DNA of 64,000 nt. Origin: Cytophaga hutchinsonii ATCC 33406. GTDB taxonomy: Bacteria > Bacteroidota > Bacteroidia > Cytophagales > Cytophagaceae. Position 1 is the first letter of the stretch, and each line of letters starts with the position of its first letter. The position numbers and the translations under genes were made by a program. Below the pieces are notes generated by a model. The model saw only the letters and a program-made list of their open reading frames with translations. It did not search any database and was not told the origin of the DNA. The stretch is taken from contig NC_008255.1 in NCBI RefSeq assembly GCF_000014145.1, positions 621,501 to 685,500 on the forward strand. The letters run 5' to 3'. This document shows, piece by piece, positions 35,700 through 43,278 of this stretch.

Positions 35700-36965
35700 A
35701 TGTCAGCGTTTAAAAAACAAGCCATTGCCTTACACGAAGATTGGGTAGTAGTAATTTTAGGATTTATCATTATTGCTGCAGCGCTCTTTACTATTGTACC
35801 CGTTCCGCCTGCTTATTCCTGGGAAAATATAAACCAGTTAACAGATACTATTCTGACCGCTGAAAACCTATATAAAATAGGTATTCAGTTTATTTTCGTT
35901 TTTGTGGCAGCAGCCATCGGATATTTTCTCAACAACAAACCATTAAAATTATTTCTTACTGTTGTATTTCCGGTGTTGTATGTACTTACAATTATTGCGC
36001 TGATTATTTCAGGATATAAGGGTATGAAAGATCTGGGGCTGGAAGCCGTTATATTCAGCCTTTCCATCGGCCTGCTTATACGTAACCTCATTGGAATACC
36101 TGAATGGTTCCGCTCGTTATTGAACGGCGAAGTATTTGTTAAAATCGGTTTGGTGCTGTTGGGTACCACCGTTATTTTCAGAGATATTTTAAAAGCCGGT
36201 TCGCTTGGTTTGATACAGGCATTGCTGGTAGTGGTAAGCGTTTGGTATTTTGCCTACTGGCTGTGCCGCAAACTTAAAATTGATGATGAACTTACCATGA
36301 TGATCTCCAGTGCTGTTTCTATCTGTGGTGTTTCGGCTGCTATTGCTACAGCAGGTGCGATTAAAGGAGATACAAAAAAACTTTCTTATGTAATCTCCCT
36401 GGTATTGGTAACTGCCATTCCCATGATGATTTTTATGCCCATCATTGCCAGGTATCTTGGGTTGTCGCAGGAAGAAACCGGCGCTTGGCTCGGCGGTACG
36501 ATTGATACAACCGGCGCTGTTGTTGCTTCTGGATCATTAGTTGGAGAAGTTGCATTGAAGATCAGTACGATTGTTAAGTTCTCACAGAATGTATTGCTCG
36601 GCGCAGCGGCATTTGCCATTAGTATTTACTGGACCTATAACAAAAAAGCCGTTGCCGGACAACATGTTGAAAAACCTACACTGCGCTTAATCTGGGAACG
36701 TTTCCCTAAATTTGTTTTGGGTTTTGTTGCTGCATCTCTGTTGTTTTCTTTTGTGCTTTCTGCTGATAAAATTGCTGAAGTAAAAGACGGATTGAAAAAT
36801 ATTCAACTGCTTTGGTTTGTACTCGCATTTACAAGTATTGGTCTTGAAACTAAATTCTCAGATATGTTTAATCAGCAAAGCAAAAAACCATTGATCGCTT
36901 TTCTGGTTGCCCAGGGATTCAACATTGTTGTTACGCTCATCATAGCCGTTTTATTATTTAATTAA
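35700..36965 (+). CDS. YeiH/UPF0324-family putative sulfate exporter
   Basis: A 421-residue integral membrane protein with about ten helices. Family marks are IRNLIGIPEWFRSLLNGEVF, SAVSICGVSAAIATAGAIKG and the highly conserved GTIDTTGAVVASGSLVGE followed by KISTIVKFSQNVLLG. Members are annotated as putative sulfate exporters, but to my knowledge transport has little direct proof. Its position, three genes after a sulfite-oxidising enzyme, supports removal of sulfate or another sulfur oxyanion. It starts 8 bp after the flavoprotein gene and ends 12 bp before the YceI gene. Confidence 0.9.
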   Translation: MSAFKKQAIALHEDWVVVILGFIIIAAALFTIVPVPPAYSWENINQLTDTILTAENLYKIGIQFIFVFVAAAIGYFLNNKPLKLFLTVVFPVLYVLTIIALIISGYKGMKDLGLEAVIFSLSIGLLIRNLIGIPEWFRSLLNGEVFVKIGLVLLGTTVIFRDILKAGSLGLIQALLVVVSVWYFAYWLCRKLKIDDELTMMISSAVSICGVSAAIATAGAIKGDTKKLSYVISLVLVTAIPMMIFMPIIARYLGLSQEETGAWLGGTIDTTGAVVASGSLVGEVALKISTIVKFSQNVLLGAAAFAISIYWTYNKKAVAGQHVEKPTLRLIWERFPKFVLGFVAASLLFSFVLSADKIAEVKDGLKNIQLLWFVLAFTSIGLETKFSDMFNQQSKKPLIAFLVAQGFNIVVTLIIAVLLFN

Positions 36966-36977
36966 TCAACTGTATTT

Positions 36978-37541
36978 ATGAAAAAAATCATCGTATGTAT
37001 TTTTGCCTTATTGAGCGTGTCAGCCATACAGGCACAGAATTGGTCGCTGGACAAATCGCATTCAAAACTAACGTTTACCATTGTTCACTTAGGAATTTCT
37101 GAACAGGAAGGGAATTTTAAAAATTTCTCTATTACACTTACTTCCTCCAAAGAAGATTTTTCAGATGCGGTTATTGCACTTACTGCAGACGTTACTTCAA
37201 TAGATACCGACAATACCACGCGTGACGAGCACTTAAAGGGCGCTAATTATTTTGATGCTGCTGTTTATCCATCACTAACTTTCAAAAGTAAATCATTTAC
37301 AAAGACAACCGGAAATAAATATAAATTAACCGGAGACCTCACGATAAGAAATGTTACTAAAACGGTTGATCTGGAAGTTACCTATATCGGATCAACGATC
37401 AATCAAAAAACACAAAAAAAGGTTGCAGGATTTAAACTGACAGGTGTAATAAACCGCATTGATTTTGGTGTAGGAAAATCAAGCACTACCTTAAGTGATG
37501 ATGTAACAATCACCGCTAATATAGAAGTTATTAAAGATTAA
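36978..37541 (+). CDS. YceI-family periplasmic protein
   Basis: A 187-residue exported protein with a signal peptide (about 1-20) and the YceI beta-barrel pattern: NWSLDKSHSKLTFTIVHLGI at the start of the mature part, TSIDTDNTTRDEHLKGANYF in the middle, and LTIRNVTKTVDLEVTY. Family members bind isoprenoid or quinone-like lipids in a lipocalin-type barrel. That would suit a supporting role for the membrane DoxX-like proteins and the cytochromes upstream, which is inference. It is 12 bp from the upstream gene and 23 bp from the peroxiredoxin gene. Confidence 0.93.
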   Translation: MKKIIVCIFALLSVSAIQAQNWSLDKSHSKLTFTIVHLGISEQEGNFKNFSITLTSSKEDFSDAVIALTADVTSIDTDNTTRDEHLKGANYFDAAVYPSLTFKSKSFTKTTGNKYKLTGDLTIRNVTKTVDLEVTYIGSTINQKTQKKVAGFKLTGVINRIDFGVGKSSTTLSDDVTITANIEVIKD

Positions 37542-37564
37542 CATAGCCGATAAATAATAGCAAT

Positions 37565-38080
37565 ATGCGGAAATTAGTTCTTATCTGTACACTGTTGTTT
37601 TTTATAAGCAGCAGTGTATATGCGCAAACACAACTGAAAGCGGGTGATAAAGCACCGGCATTTTCAGCAAAAGATCAGAATGGAAAAATTGTTTCGTTGA
37701 CAAGTTTCAAAGGCAGGAAATTAGTTTTATATTTTTACCCAAAAGACAATACACCCGGATGCACAAAAGAAGCATGTAACCTGAGAGATTACAAGGATAC
37801 GCTGGCGGCACAGGGCTACACGATTCTTGGTGTGAGTACAGACGATGCGTTTTCTCATCAGCAATTTATCAAACAATACAACCTGCCGTATGATCTGCTT
37901 GTTGATTCTGATGCAGCAATTAATAAAGCATATGGTGTGTGGGTACAAAAGGAACGGGAGGGGAAAGTATTTTATGGCACAGCCCGGACTACATTTATTA
38001 TTAATGAATCAGGAGTCATCACAAAAGTGATTGATGCCGTGAAGGTCGATGCACACGCCGAACAGATTTTGACGAAATAA
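37565..38080 (+). CDS. Exported Bcp/PrxQ-type peroxiredoxin
   Basis: A 171-residue thiol peroxidase. The mature part has the PrxQ signature FYPKDNTPGCTKEACNLRDY with peroxidatic Cys66 and resolving Cys71 five residues later, then the conserved LPYDLLVDSDAAINKAYGVW. Unlike the usual cytoplasmic Bcp it carries a clear signal peptide (about 1-20, ending VYAQ). It should therefore detoxify peroxides in the periplasm, alongside the cytochromes and the SoxC-like enzyme. It closes the run of closely spaced genes; the next gene has its own promoter-like element. Confidence 0.92.
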   Translation: MRKLVLICTLLFFISSSVYAQTQLKAGDKAPAFSAKDQNGKIVSLTSFKGRKLVLYFYPKDNTPGCTKEACNLRDYKDTLAAQGYTILGVSTDDAFSHQQFIKQYNLPYDLLVDSDAAINKAYGVWVQKEREGKVFYGTARTTFIINESGVITKVIDAVKVDAHAEQILTK

Positions 38081-38125
38081 AAAATGGTTTTTAAAAATTG
38101 CCAGGCTACGCTCTCATTAGTCCGG

Positions 38126-38133
38126 TAAATTTG
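38126..38133 (+). promoter_or_regulatory. Putative -7 promoter element of the small DoxX gene
   Basis: TAAATTTG matches the Bacteroidota TAnnTTTG consensus exactly and lies 40 bp before the ATG at 38174. A TTG at 38098-38100 is a possible -33 element with a slightly long spacer of 25 bases. Confidence 0.5.
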
Positions 38134-38173
38134 TTAAATAAGAACAGTACTAGAGATATAAATAAAAATTATT

Positions 38174-38611
38174 ATGCTTCGACGAGTCATTCATACGGAT
38201 AACGATAAGCAAACGATCATCATCCGTTTCCTTGTTGGCTGTGTATTTTTATCTGAAGGCATTCAAAAAATCTTATTTGCCAAAACACTTGGCAGCGGGC
38301 GTTTTGAAACAATCGGCTTGCCTGCGCCGGAAATTTTAGGACCGTTTGTAGCTATGGTTGAAATCTGCGGTGGATTTTTACTGCTCATTGGATTGTTTAC
38401 CCGACTGGTATGTGTTCCATTGATTGTAGTCATCCTGGCAGCAATTGCAACAACTAAGTCGGTTATTTATGTTGAAAAAGGTTTTTGGGAATTGCTTCAT
38501 AACAGCAGAACAGACTGGGCTATGCTGTTAGGCTGCATGTTCCTTTTCATAAAAGGGAGTGGTTTTTATTCGGTAGATTATACCTATAATAAAATAAAAA
38601 GCTACGCTTGA
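38174..38611 (+). CDS. DoxX-family membrane protein (small form)
   Basis: A 145-residue four-helix membrane protein of ordinary DoxX size. It has the family pattern IIRFLVGCVFLSEGIQKILF, then GLPAPEILGPFVAMVEICGG and FLLLIGLFTRLVCVPLIVV. Unlike the nine large paralogues it has no C-terminal soluble domain. The last codons and TGA lie inside a hairpin (38601-38628) shared with the convergent transcription unit. DoxX proteins are linked to thiosulfate oxidation in archaea and to thiol/redox stress complexes in actinobacteria; the role here is not known. Confidence 0.88.
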   Translation: MLRRVIHTDNDKQTIIIRFLVGCVFLSEGIQKILFAKTLGSGRFETIGLPAPEILGPFVAMVEICGGFLLLIGLFTRLVCVPLIVVILAAIATTKSVIYVEKGFWELLHNSRTDWAMLLGCMFLFIKGSGFYSVDYTYNKIKSYA

Positions 38612-38628
38612 GTATGTGCAAGCGTAGC
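38586..38628 (-). terminator. Terminator of the TauE/SafE unit, overlapping the convergent DoxX gene
   Basis: A perfect 10-bp stem, GCTACGCTTG / CAAGCGTAGC (38601-38628), with an eight-base loop. Read on the minus strand it is followed by TTTTTATTTTATT, a terminator tail. On the plus strand the hairpin contains the DoxX stop codon and lacks a T run. Confidence 0.7.
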
Positions 38629-38648
38629 CCGTAAATCAAAAAATCTGT

Positions 38649-39734
38649 CTATTGAAAAAATGAAATAAAGACTTTTTGTAATGCCGTAAAATTGGATGTG
38701 ATCAGTGTGTTCATTCCAAACACAATAACAATAAGCCCCAGCAAAAGGGTGATCACATTTCGGTTTATTTTTGAAACAATGAAAGACGTAAAGGGGTAGG
38801 CCAGAACACCGCCGATAATTAATCCGATAATTGCCTGCCAGCCGGAAAATTTATCAAAATAAATAAAGGTTAATGCAGCTGAGAGGGCAACAAAAAATTC
38901 TACAATATTTACCGACCCAACGGTGTAGCTGGATACACGGCCTTTCTGCAATAAGTTAGATGTAACAATCGGTCCCCAGCCACCCCCGCCGATTGAATCA
39001 ATGAAACCACCTACAGCAGCCAGCAGGCTGATTTTTTTAACCCGTTTTTTATCGTTCGGTTCACGGAAAGGTTTAAGTAAAATTAAAATTCCAAGTATTA
39101 ACAAGTAAAAAGCTACAAACGGTTTTACGAGATCCGTATGAATGACATCGGCTAATAACCACGCGCCAAGTACAGAACCTGCTATTCCAGGAATTAATAA
39201 ACTTCTGAAGAGTTTCTGGTTGAGGCTTCGAACACGTAAATGCGAAATGCCGGATGTGCCTGTATTGAATGATTTGGCTAAGTGAACCGTTGCACTGGTG
39301 TAAGCAGGCGTGAGGCCAAGGCCGAGCAGAAATGAACTGCATGCGACACCGTAACCCATACCTAATGCCCCGTCCAGCAATTGTGTAACAACACCTATAG
39401 ATATAAAAATTAAAAGATCGGTAGTAAAGACGCTGCTGATGAAAGAAAAAAAACTGCTTGAAAAATTATGACGGATACTATCTACATTAAATGAAATTAA
39501 AAATGCTGCAACAACCAACACCAGGTTAGCAATAAAAAGAATTTTAATATAGGGGCTTCTGGCGTTGAGTTCATTGACTTTATCAATAAACTTAAAACTG
39601 GTTTCGGTATTTGCTTCCTGACGGTTCAGATTCTGGATCTCGTCCTGCAACTGGTCGAGATCCATTTCATCTACTCCAAATGCCCCCTGGGGAATCCGGT
39701 CACGTTCTATATCTTCTTCACTCACATGTCTCAT
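38649..39734 (-). CDS. TauE/SafE-family (TSUP) anion permease, putative sulfite exporter
   Basis: A 361-residue membrane protein. An unusually long, acidic cytoplasmic N-terminus (about 65 residues, MRHVSEEDIERDRIPQGAFG and following) precedes the transporter. The core has the family repeats GALGMGYGVACSSFLLGLGL (first half) and GGFIDSIGGGGWGPIVTSNL (second half). TauE/SafE proteins move sulfite, sulfoacetate or other organosulfonates out of the cell. It is the second gene of a two-gene unit with the zinc-ribbon protein (3 bp gap) and converges on the sulfur-type cluster. The exported ion is inferred from family and context. Confidence 0.9.
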   Translation of the reverse strand: MRHVSEEDIERDRIPQGAFGVDEMDLDQLQDEIQNLNRQEANTETSFKFIDKVNELNARSPYIKILFIANLVLVVAAFLISFNVDSIRHNFSSSFFSFISSVFTTDLLIFISIGVVTQLLDGALGMGYGVACSSFLLGLGLTPAYTSATVHLAKSFNTGTSGISHLRVRSLNQKLFRSLLIPGIAGSVLGAWLLADVIHTDLVKPFVAFYLLILGILILLKPFREPNDKKRVKKISLLAAVGGFIDSIGGGGWGPIVTSNLLQKGRVSSYTVGSVNIVEFFVALSAALTFIYFDKFSGWQAIIGLIIGGVLAYPFTSFIVSKINRNVITLLLGLIVIVFGMNTLITSNFTALQKVFISFFQ

Positions 39735-39737
39735 ACT

Positions 39738-40175
39738 TCAATTGTTTAGCGGTTTATATAGTGGAAAGGTTTGTGTGATTTCTACAAATTCCCCTGCCAT
39801 TTTCGCAGCATCTTCATGTTTGAAATGTGTCTTCACTTTATGTAGATATTCCCAAAGTGGTTCGTAATATTTATGTTTTGTCTGTAACTGAAATTCTTCA
39901 AGTGTAACCTGATTTTCATTTTTTATAAGCAATGACCAGGCAATAAAAAAATAGGAGATGGGTAATTTACTTCCTTCAAGCAAGGTACCGCTGCGCAACG
40001 TTGTTCTGAAACGGCATGCACTGCATTGAAATTGTTTTTTGCCTGCAAGCCAGTAATGTTTTGTTTCATTGCATTTTTTGCAAACGATTCCTTTTTTTGT
40101 GCGAAAGTTTTTGAAAGCTTCTACAGCTTCGTTTTCATTTGTGAAAACATCTGTCCAGTTAAGTTGCTGTGTCAT
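39738..40175 (-). CDS. IS1595-type transposase zinc-ribbon protein lacking the catalytic domain
   Basis: A 145-residue protein whose first 60 residues match the zinc-ribbon head of IS1595/ISXO2 transposases: CKKC at 32-35, CSAC at 51-54, then FRTTLRSGTLLEGSKLPISY. The rest is a short helical segment ending normally, with no DDE nuclease domain and no downstream remnant of one. It has a good promoter and lies 3 bp ahead of the TauE/SafE gene. This arrangement suggests a domesticated DNA-binding protein acting as a regulator rather than an active element. No terminal inverted repeats were seen. Confidence 0.75.
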   Translation of the reverse strand: MTQQLNWTDVFTNENEAVEAFKNFRTKKGIVCKKCNETKHYWLAGKKQFQCSACRFRTTLRSGTLLEGSKLPISYFFIAWSLLIKNENQVTLEEFQLQTKHKYYEPLWEYLHKVKTHFKHEDAAKMAGEFVEITQTFPLYKPLNN

Positions 40176-40197
40176 GGTACTGCTATTTTGTGTTATA

Positions 40198-40205
40198 CAA
40201 AGTTA
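40198..40205 (-). promoter_or_regulatory. Putative -7 promoter element of the zinc-ribbon/TauE unit
   Basis: On the minus strand TAACTTTG matches TAnnTTTG exactly, 22 bp before the ATG at 40175. A TTG about 20 bases further upstream fits the -33 element spacing. Confidence 0.6.
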
Positions 40206-40560
40206 TGGTAATTTAACATACAATACAATCTCTATAGGATAAGTAGTGTATTAATATGTGGTAGGATATCCGAAATAAAATGGTATTATTCAAATAGTTT
40301 CACTATGAAAATTTAACAGAAGTAAAAATATAATATGGCTTAATTACAATATGTACAAATTACATTCCAGTATTCGTTCAAAAAACCATATAGAATTTTT
40401 CAATCGAACAGGCTGAGGAAGTTTCTGGAATTGTATTATTAATATACGGTTCAGTACTGCCTGCGTACAGAACAATGAAATATCGCCGGCATAAAGTGCT
40501 CTGTTTTTCCCATACCTGTATGTTGCAAAGAAAATGCAGGTATGGGAATTTGAAAAAAAA
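40206..40560. other. Intergenic stretch with one inverted repeat
   Basis: No credible gene was seen in this AT-rich stretch. Its one clear structure is TTCCCATACCTG (40507-40518) paired with CAGGTATGGGAA (40537-40548), with an 18-base loop. It lies just past the end of the minus-strand GT-C gene, but no T tract follows in that direction. It may be a weak or bidirectional terminator. Confidence 0.5.
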
Positions 40561-42288
40561 TCAAGGCATTTTATTTACTTCTGCTTCAAGGCCTTTAGGC
40601 AAACCCGTTTTATCGGCTTTCCATTGATTAATCCACGCAAGCGCTTTTTCTTTTTCACCCAATTCAATCAGCAATAAAAGCAAATTGTTTTTTGCAAGCA
40701 TAAATGTTGGTGTTGTGCGCACACATTCTTCCAGATAAAAAAGTGCTTTTGTTTTATCTCCTTTTTCAAAATTAACTTTAGCCAGTTCAAATACATTATC
40801 AATAAAACCCGGATGCTCTTCTTCTTCTTTTAATAAATAGTATTCTGCTTTCGGATCTTTCGGATTATTATGTAGCAGATTTTTAGCATAATAGAAATTT
40901 GCGTAGCGTTCAGTAGAATCCAGGCGCAGTGCTTGTTGTATTTCTTCTCCGGATTTTTCAAATATGCCTTTTGTAAAATATTTTACACCCAGCAGCTTGT
41001 GTGCATAGCTGGAAGATGGGCTGTCAACTACAGCGTTTTCCCAGAAGGTTATTTCATTTTTAAATTTTTGCTGATGCACGAAATTTATGATTGTAAAAAG
41101 AAGAATCACTGCTAATGTGCCGGCAAAAACGCGTTTGGGATGATACGCAGATTGATCAGAAAAAATAATTGTTTGCGGTAACAGTAACAATATGCCTATA
41201 ATAGGTAAATACAAACGGTGTTCAAAAGCCTGTTCATTGATTTGGACAGGAATAAATAATGCAGGCAGTAAAAATAATACAAACCATGAAATGCCATACA
41301 GGATCTGTTTTTTATCGGCTGATTTATTGAGAAACAACAGAATCGCAAGTAATGCAAAAGCAAGGATTCCATACACTAAGCTGGTATCGGCTTGCATGGG
41401 AAAGACCGATAGATTGAATGGCAGCAAAGATTTTCCAAGATACTGAATAAAAAGCGGAAGCCTGTTAACAAAACCGGTGGCATATTCAGATAGGGTAGGC
41501 TTAATAATAGGGTCAATAGAAATGCTTCTCATGTAGAACCACATTGCAGCAGTAATAACCCACGAAGCAATACACATACTGTACGCTTTAACGGACGTTT
41601 TTGTAAACAGAAACAGGTAGCCGCAACACATTACCGGTAATATAATACCGGATTCTTTTGTTAATAATGCTGCGAAAAAAAACAGTAAATGAAGCAGGAA
41701 CCAGCTCCAGGTAAATGTTTTATTGAATTGAACGAAAGCTAGAAAAGCTGCAAGTGCAAATGTTGTTAACATGGAATCATTTCGGCCCGGTATCCATACA
41801 ACGGCCTGAGACAATACGGGATGTACAGCAAATAAAAGTGTTAGAATAAAAGCAATATCGCTGCGTACATTGAATACGTTAAAAAACCGGTAAAGAAGTA
41901 CACAGGATGTTAAATGAAAAAATAAATTGGTAAGGTGATATCCAAATAATTTTCCGGTTACAATTTTATTGAACATAAATGAAACCATCAGCAGCGGACG
42001 GTAATACGAATCGTCTTTTTCAAAAAAAACGCCTCTGAAAAATAAATGTCCCAAATTTTTCCCTTTAGAAAACAATTCATGAAAATCATTGATGAATATC
42101 GTATCATCTAAATGGGTTAATCCAAAATTAAGCGATTTAATATACAACAGGATACTTACGATCAGTATGATGGAGATCGGATAAGAAACCTCTACATAAG
42201 GATTGATTTTTGTTTCAATAACGGTTTTATTTTTTTTCATGAAAGCAGTTACTGGTGCGTTAAAATTAATTTCAAAGAAATTACGCAT
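40561..42288 (-). CDS. GT-C-type membrane glycosyltransferase-like protein with C-terminal TPR repeats
   Basis: A 575-residue protein with 10-11 transmembrane helices (about 34-415) and a soluble C-terminal half with tetratricopeptide-like repeats (about 425-565, for example YAHKLLGVKYFTKGIFEKSG and KALFYLEECVRTTPTFMLAK). The first extracytoplasmic loop has an Asp pair (LTHLDDTIFIND, Asp61-Asp62) where GT-C enzymes place their catalytic acid, and DDSYYRPLLMVSFMFN follows. The architecture resembles TMTC/PMT-type O-mannosyltransferases and bacterial relatives, which use a lipid-linked sugar. Substrate and acceptor are unknown. The gene stands alone on its strand. Met17 is a possible alternative start. 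Confidence 0.72.
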   Translation of the reverse strand: MRNFFEINFNAPVTAFMKKNKTVIETKINPYVEVSYPISIILIVSILLYIKSLNFGLTHLDDTIFINDFHELFSKGKNLGHLFFRGVFFEKDDSYYRPLLMVSFMFNKIVTGKLFGYHLTNLFFHLTSCVLLYRFFNVFNVRSDIAFILTLLFAVHPVLSQAVVWIPGRNDSMLTTFALAAFLAFVQFNKTFTWSWFLLHLLFFFAALLTKESGIILPVMCCGYLFLFTKTSVKAYSMCIASWVITAAMWFYMRSISIDPIIKPTLSEYATGFVNRLPLFIQYLGKSLLPFNLSVFPMQADTSLVYGILAFALLAILLFLNKSADKKQILYGISWFVLFLLPALFIPVQINEQAFEHRLYLPIIGILLLLPQTIIFSDQSAYHPKRVFAGTLAVILLFTIINFVHQQKFKNEITFWENAVVDSPSSSYAHKLLGVKYFTKGIFEKSGEEIQQALRLDSTERYANFYYAKNLLHNNPKDPKAEYYLLKEEEEHPGFIDNVFELAKVNFEKGDKTKALFYLEECVRTTPTFMLAKNNLLLLLIELGEKEKALAWINQWKADKTGLPKGLEAEVNKMP

Positions 42289-42381
42289 TCAAGTTAGTTA
42301 CTTCTATTGAATACTCAAAAAATGTAATAATTTAGGTTTCTGGTAATAGGGTTGTATAATTTGTTTTTTTTGATTGTTTAC

Positions 42382-42933
42382 ATGCTGGATAACCGTTTTA
42401 ATTATATAAATGTGCCCGGTCTGGGTGGCTCAGGAGAACATCACTGGCAAACGTTCTGGGAGCAGGCATATCCGGAGATTCATCGGGTACAGCAAGCCGA
42501 TTGGGATCACCCGATTTGTTCGGTTTGGGTGAATAAGCTGCAGCTGATAACAGAAACCTGCAGCGATAAACCTGTTGTACTGATTGCACACAGCCTTGGC
42601 TGCGTAACAGTTTTGCATGCTGTTGCGCAGCGTAAACTGAAAGGTATTGCGGGCGCGTTTCTGGTTGCCATGCCCGATGCAGAACGCGCTGATTTTCCGA
42701 AAGAATGTATCGGATTTATACCGGTGCCGAGGATTGTATTGCCCTTTCCGGCTGTAATGATTGCAAGTGAAAACGATCCATATATTACGAGTCCTGAATT
42801 AAAAAAATGGGCAGATGTTATACAGGCATCGTTTGTTTCTGTTGGCCAGCGCGGGCATATCGGTACTGCAGCACAATTGACGTATTGGGAAGAAGGACAA
42901 CAATTGTTTCGTTCATTTGTTGAACAATTGTAA
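42382..42933 (+). CDS. Alpha/beta hydrolase of the RBBP9/YdeN family
   Basis: A serine hydrolase of about 183 residues starting from ATG 42382. The frame is also open from TTG at 42352, but the ATG places the usual family N-terminus (YINVPGLGGSGEHHWQTFWE) near the beginning. The nucleophile motif is IAHSLGCVTVLHA, the acid is probably in ASENDPYITS, and the catalytic His is in GQRGHIGTAA. RBBP9-type proteins cleave esters or amides of small molecules; the natural substrate is unknown. It is a single gene, followed directly by dispersed repeats. Confidence 0.9.
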   Translation: MLDNRFNYINVPGLGGSGEHHWQTFWEQAYPEIHRVQQADWDHPICSVWVNKLQLITETCSDKPVVLIAHSLGCVTVLHAVAQRKLKGIAGAFLVAMPDAERADFPKECIGFIPVPRIVLPFPAVMIASENDPYITSPELKKWADVIQASFVSVGQRGHIGTAAQLTYWEEGQQLFRSFVEQL

Positions 42934-42959
42934 CGATTTTTTATCGGTTCAACCATATT

Positions 42960-43127
42960 CCCACGGTTGAAAATGCATGTGTAATTTTATGTTCCCATGG
43001 TTGAAACCGTGCATGTGTAATACTTTGATTCCCCACGGTTGAAACCGTGGGCTGGGAGCAATCTTACAAAAACGTGAAACTGGTATACATCAAATCCATG
43101 TGATCGGTTACATGATTAAATCATGGG
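42960..43127. repeat. Palindrome-containing intergenic repeat, copy 1
   Basis: A 168-bp unit made of degenerate elements built on CCCACGGTTGAAACCGTGGG (a perfect instance is at 43032-43051). The partial elements CCCACGGTTGAAA and CCCATGGTTGAAACCGTG and a final CATGATTAAATCATG palindrome are also present. It is followed by a second copy that lacks a 32-bp internal segment (TACAAAAACG...CAAATC) and one further base. Confidence 0.85.
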
Positions 43128-43142
43128 TTGATTTATTTGACG

Positions 43143-43277
43143 CCCACGGTTGAAATGCATGTATCATTTTATGTTCCCATGGTTGAAACCGTGCATGTGT
43201 AATAATTTTATTCCCCACGGTTGAAACCGTGGGCTGGGAACAATCTCATGTGACCGGTTACATGATTAAATCATGGG
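43143..43277. repeat. Palindrome-containing intergenic repeat, copy 2
   Basis: A 135-bp second copy of the preceding unit, with the same element order and only scattered base differences outside the 33-bp length difference. It ends one base before the stop codon of the minus-strand NdpA-like gene and so occupies the rest of this otherwise gene-free stretch. Confidence 0.85.
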
Positions 43278-43278
43278 C

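Noticed and set aside
39738-40175. An active insertion sequence
   Set aside because: Only the zinc-ribbon head of an IS1595-type transposase is present, with no DDE domain, no inverted repeats and no target duplication seen.
40507-40548. Hairpin as a proper terminator of the GT-C gene
   Set aside because: On the minus strand the stem is followed by AAACAG, not a T run, so I list it only as an inverted repeat.
42960-43277. Repeat cluster as a CRISPR array
   Set aside because: The elements are palindromic and degenerate, their spacing is irregular, the intervening sequence is repeated rather than unique, and no cas gene is present.
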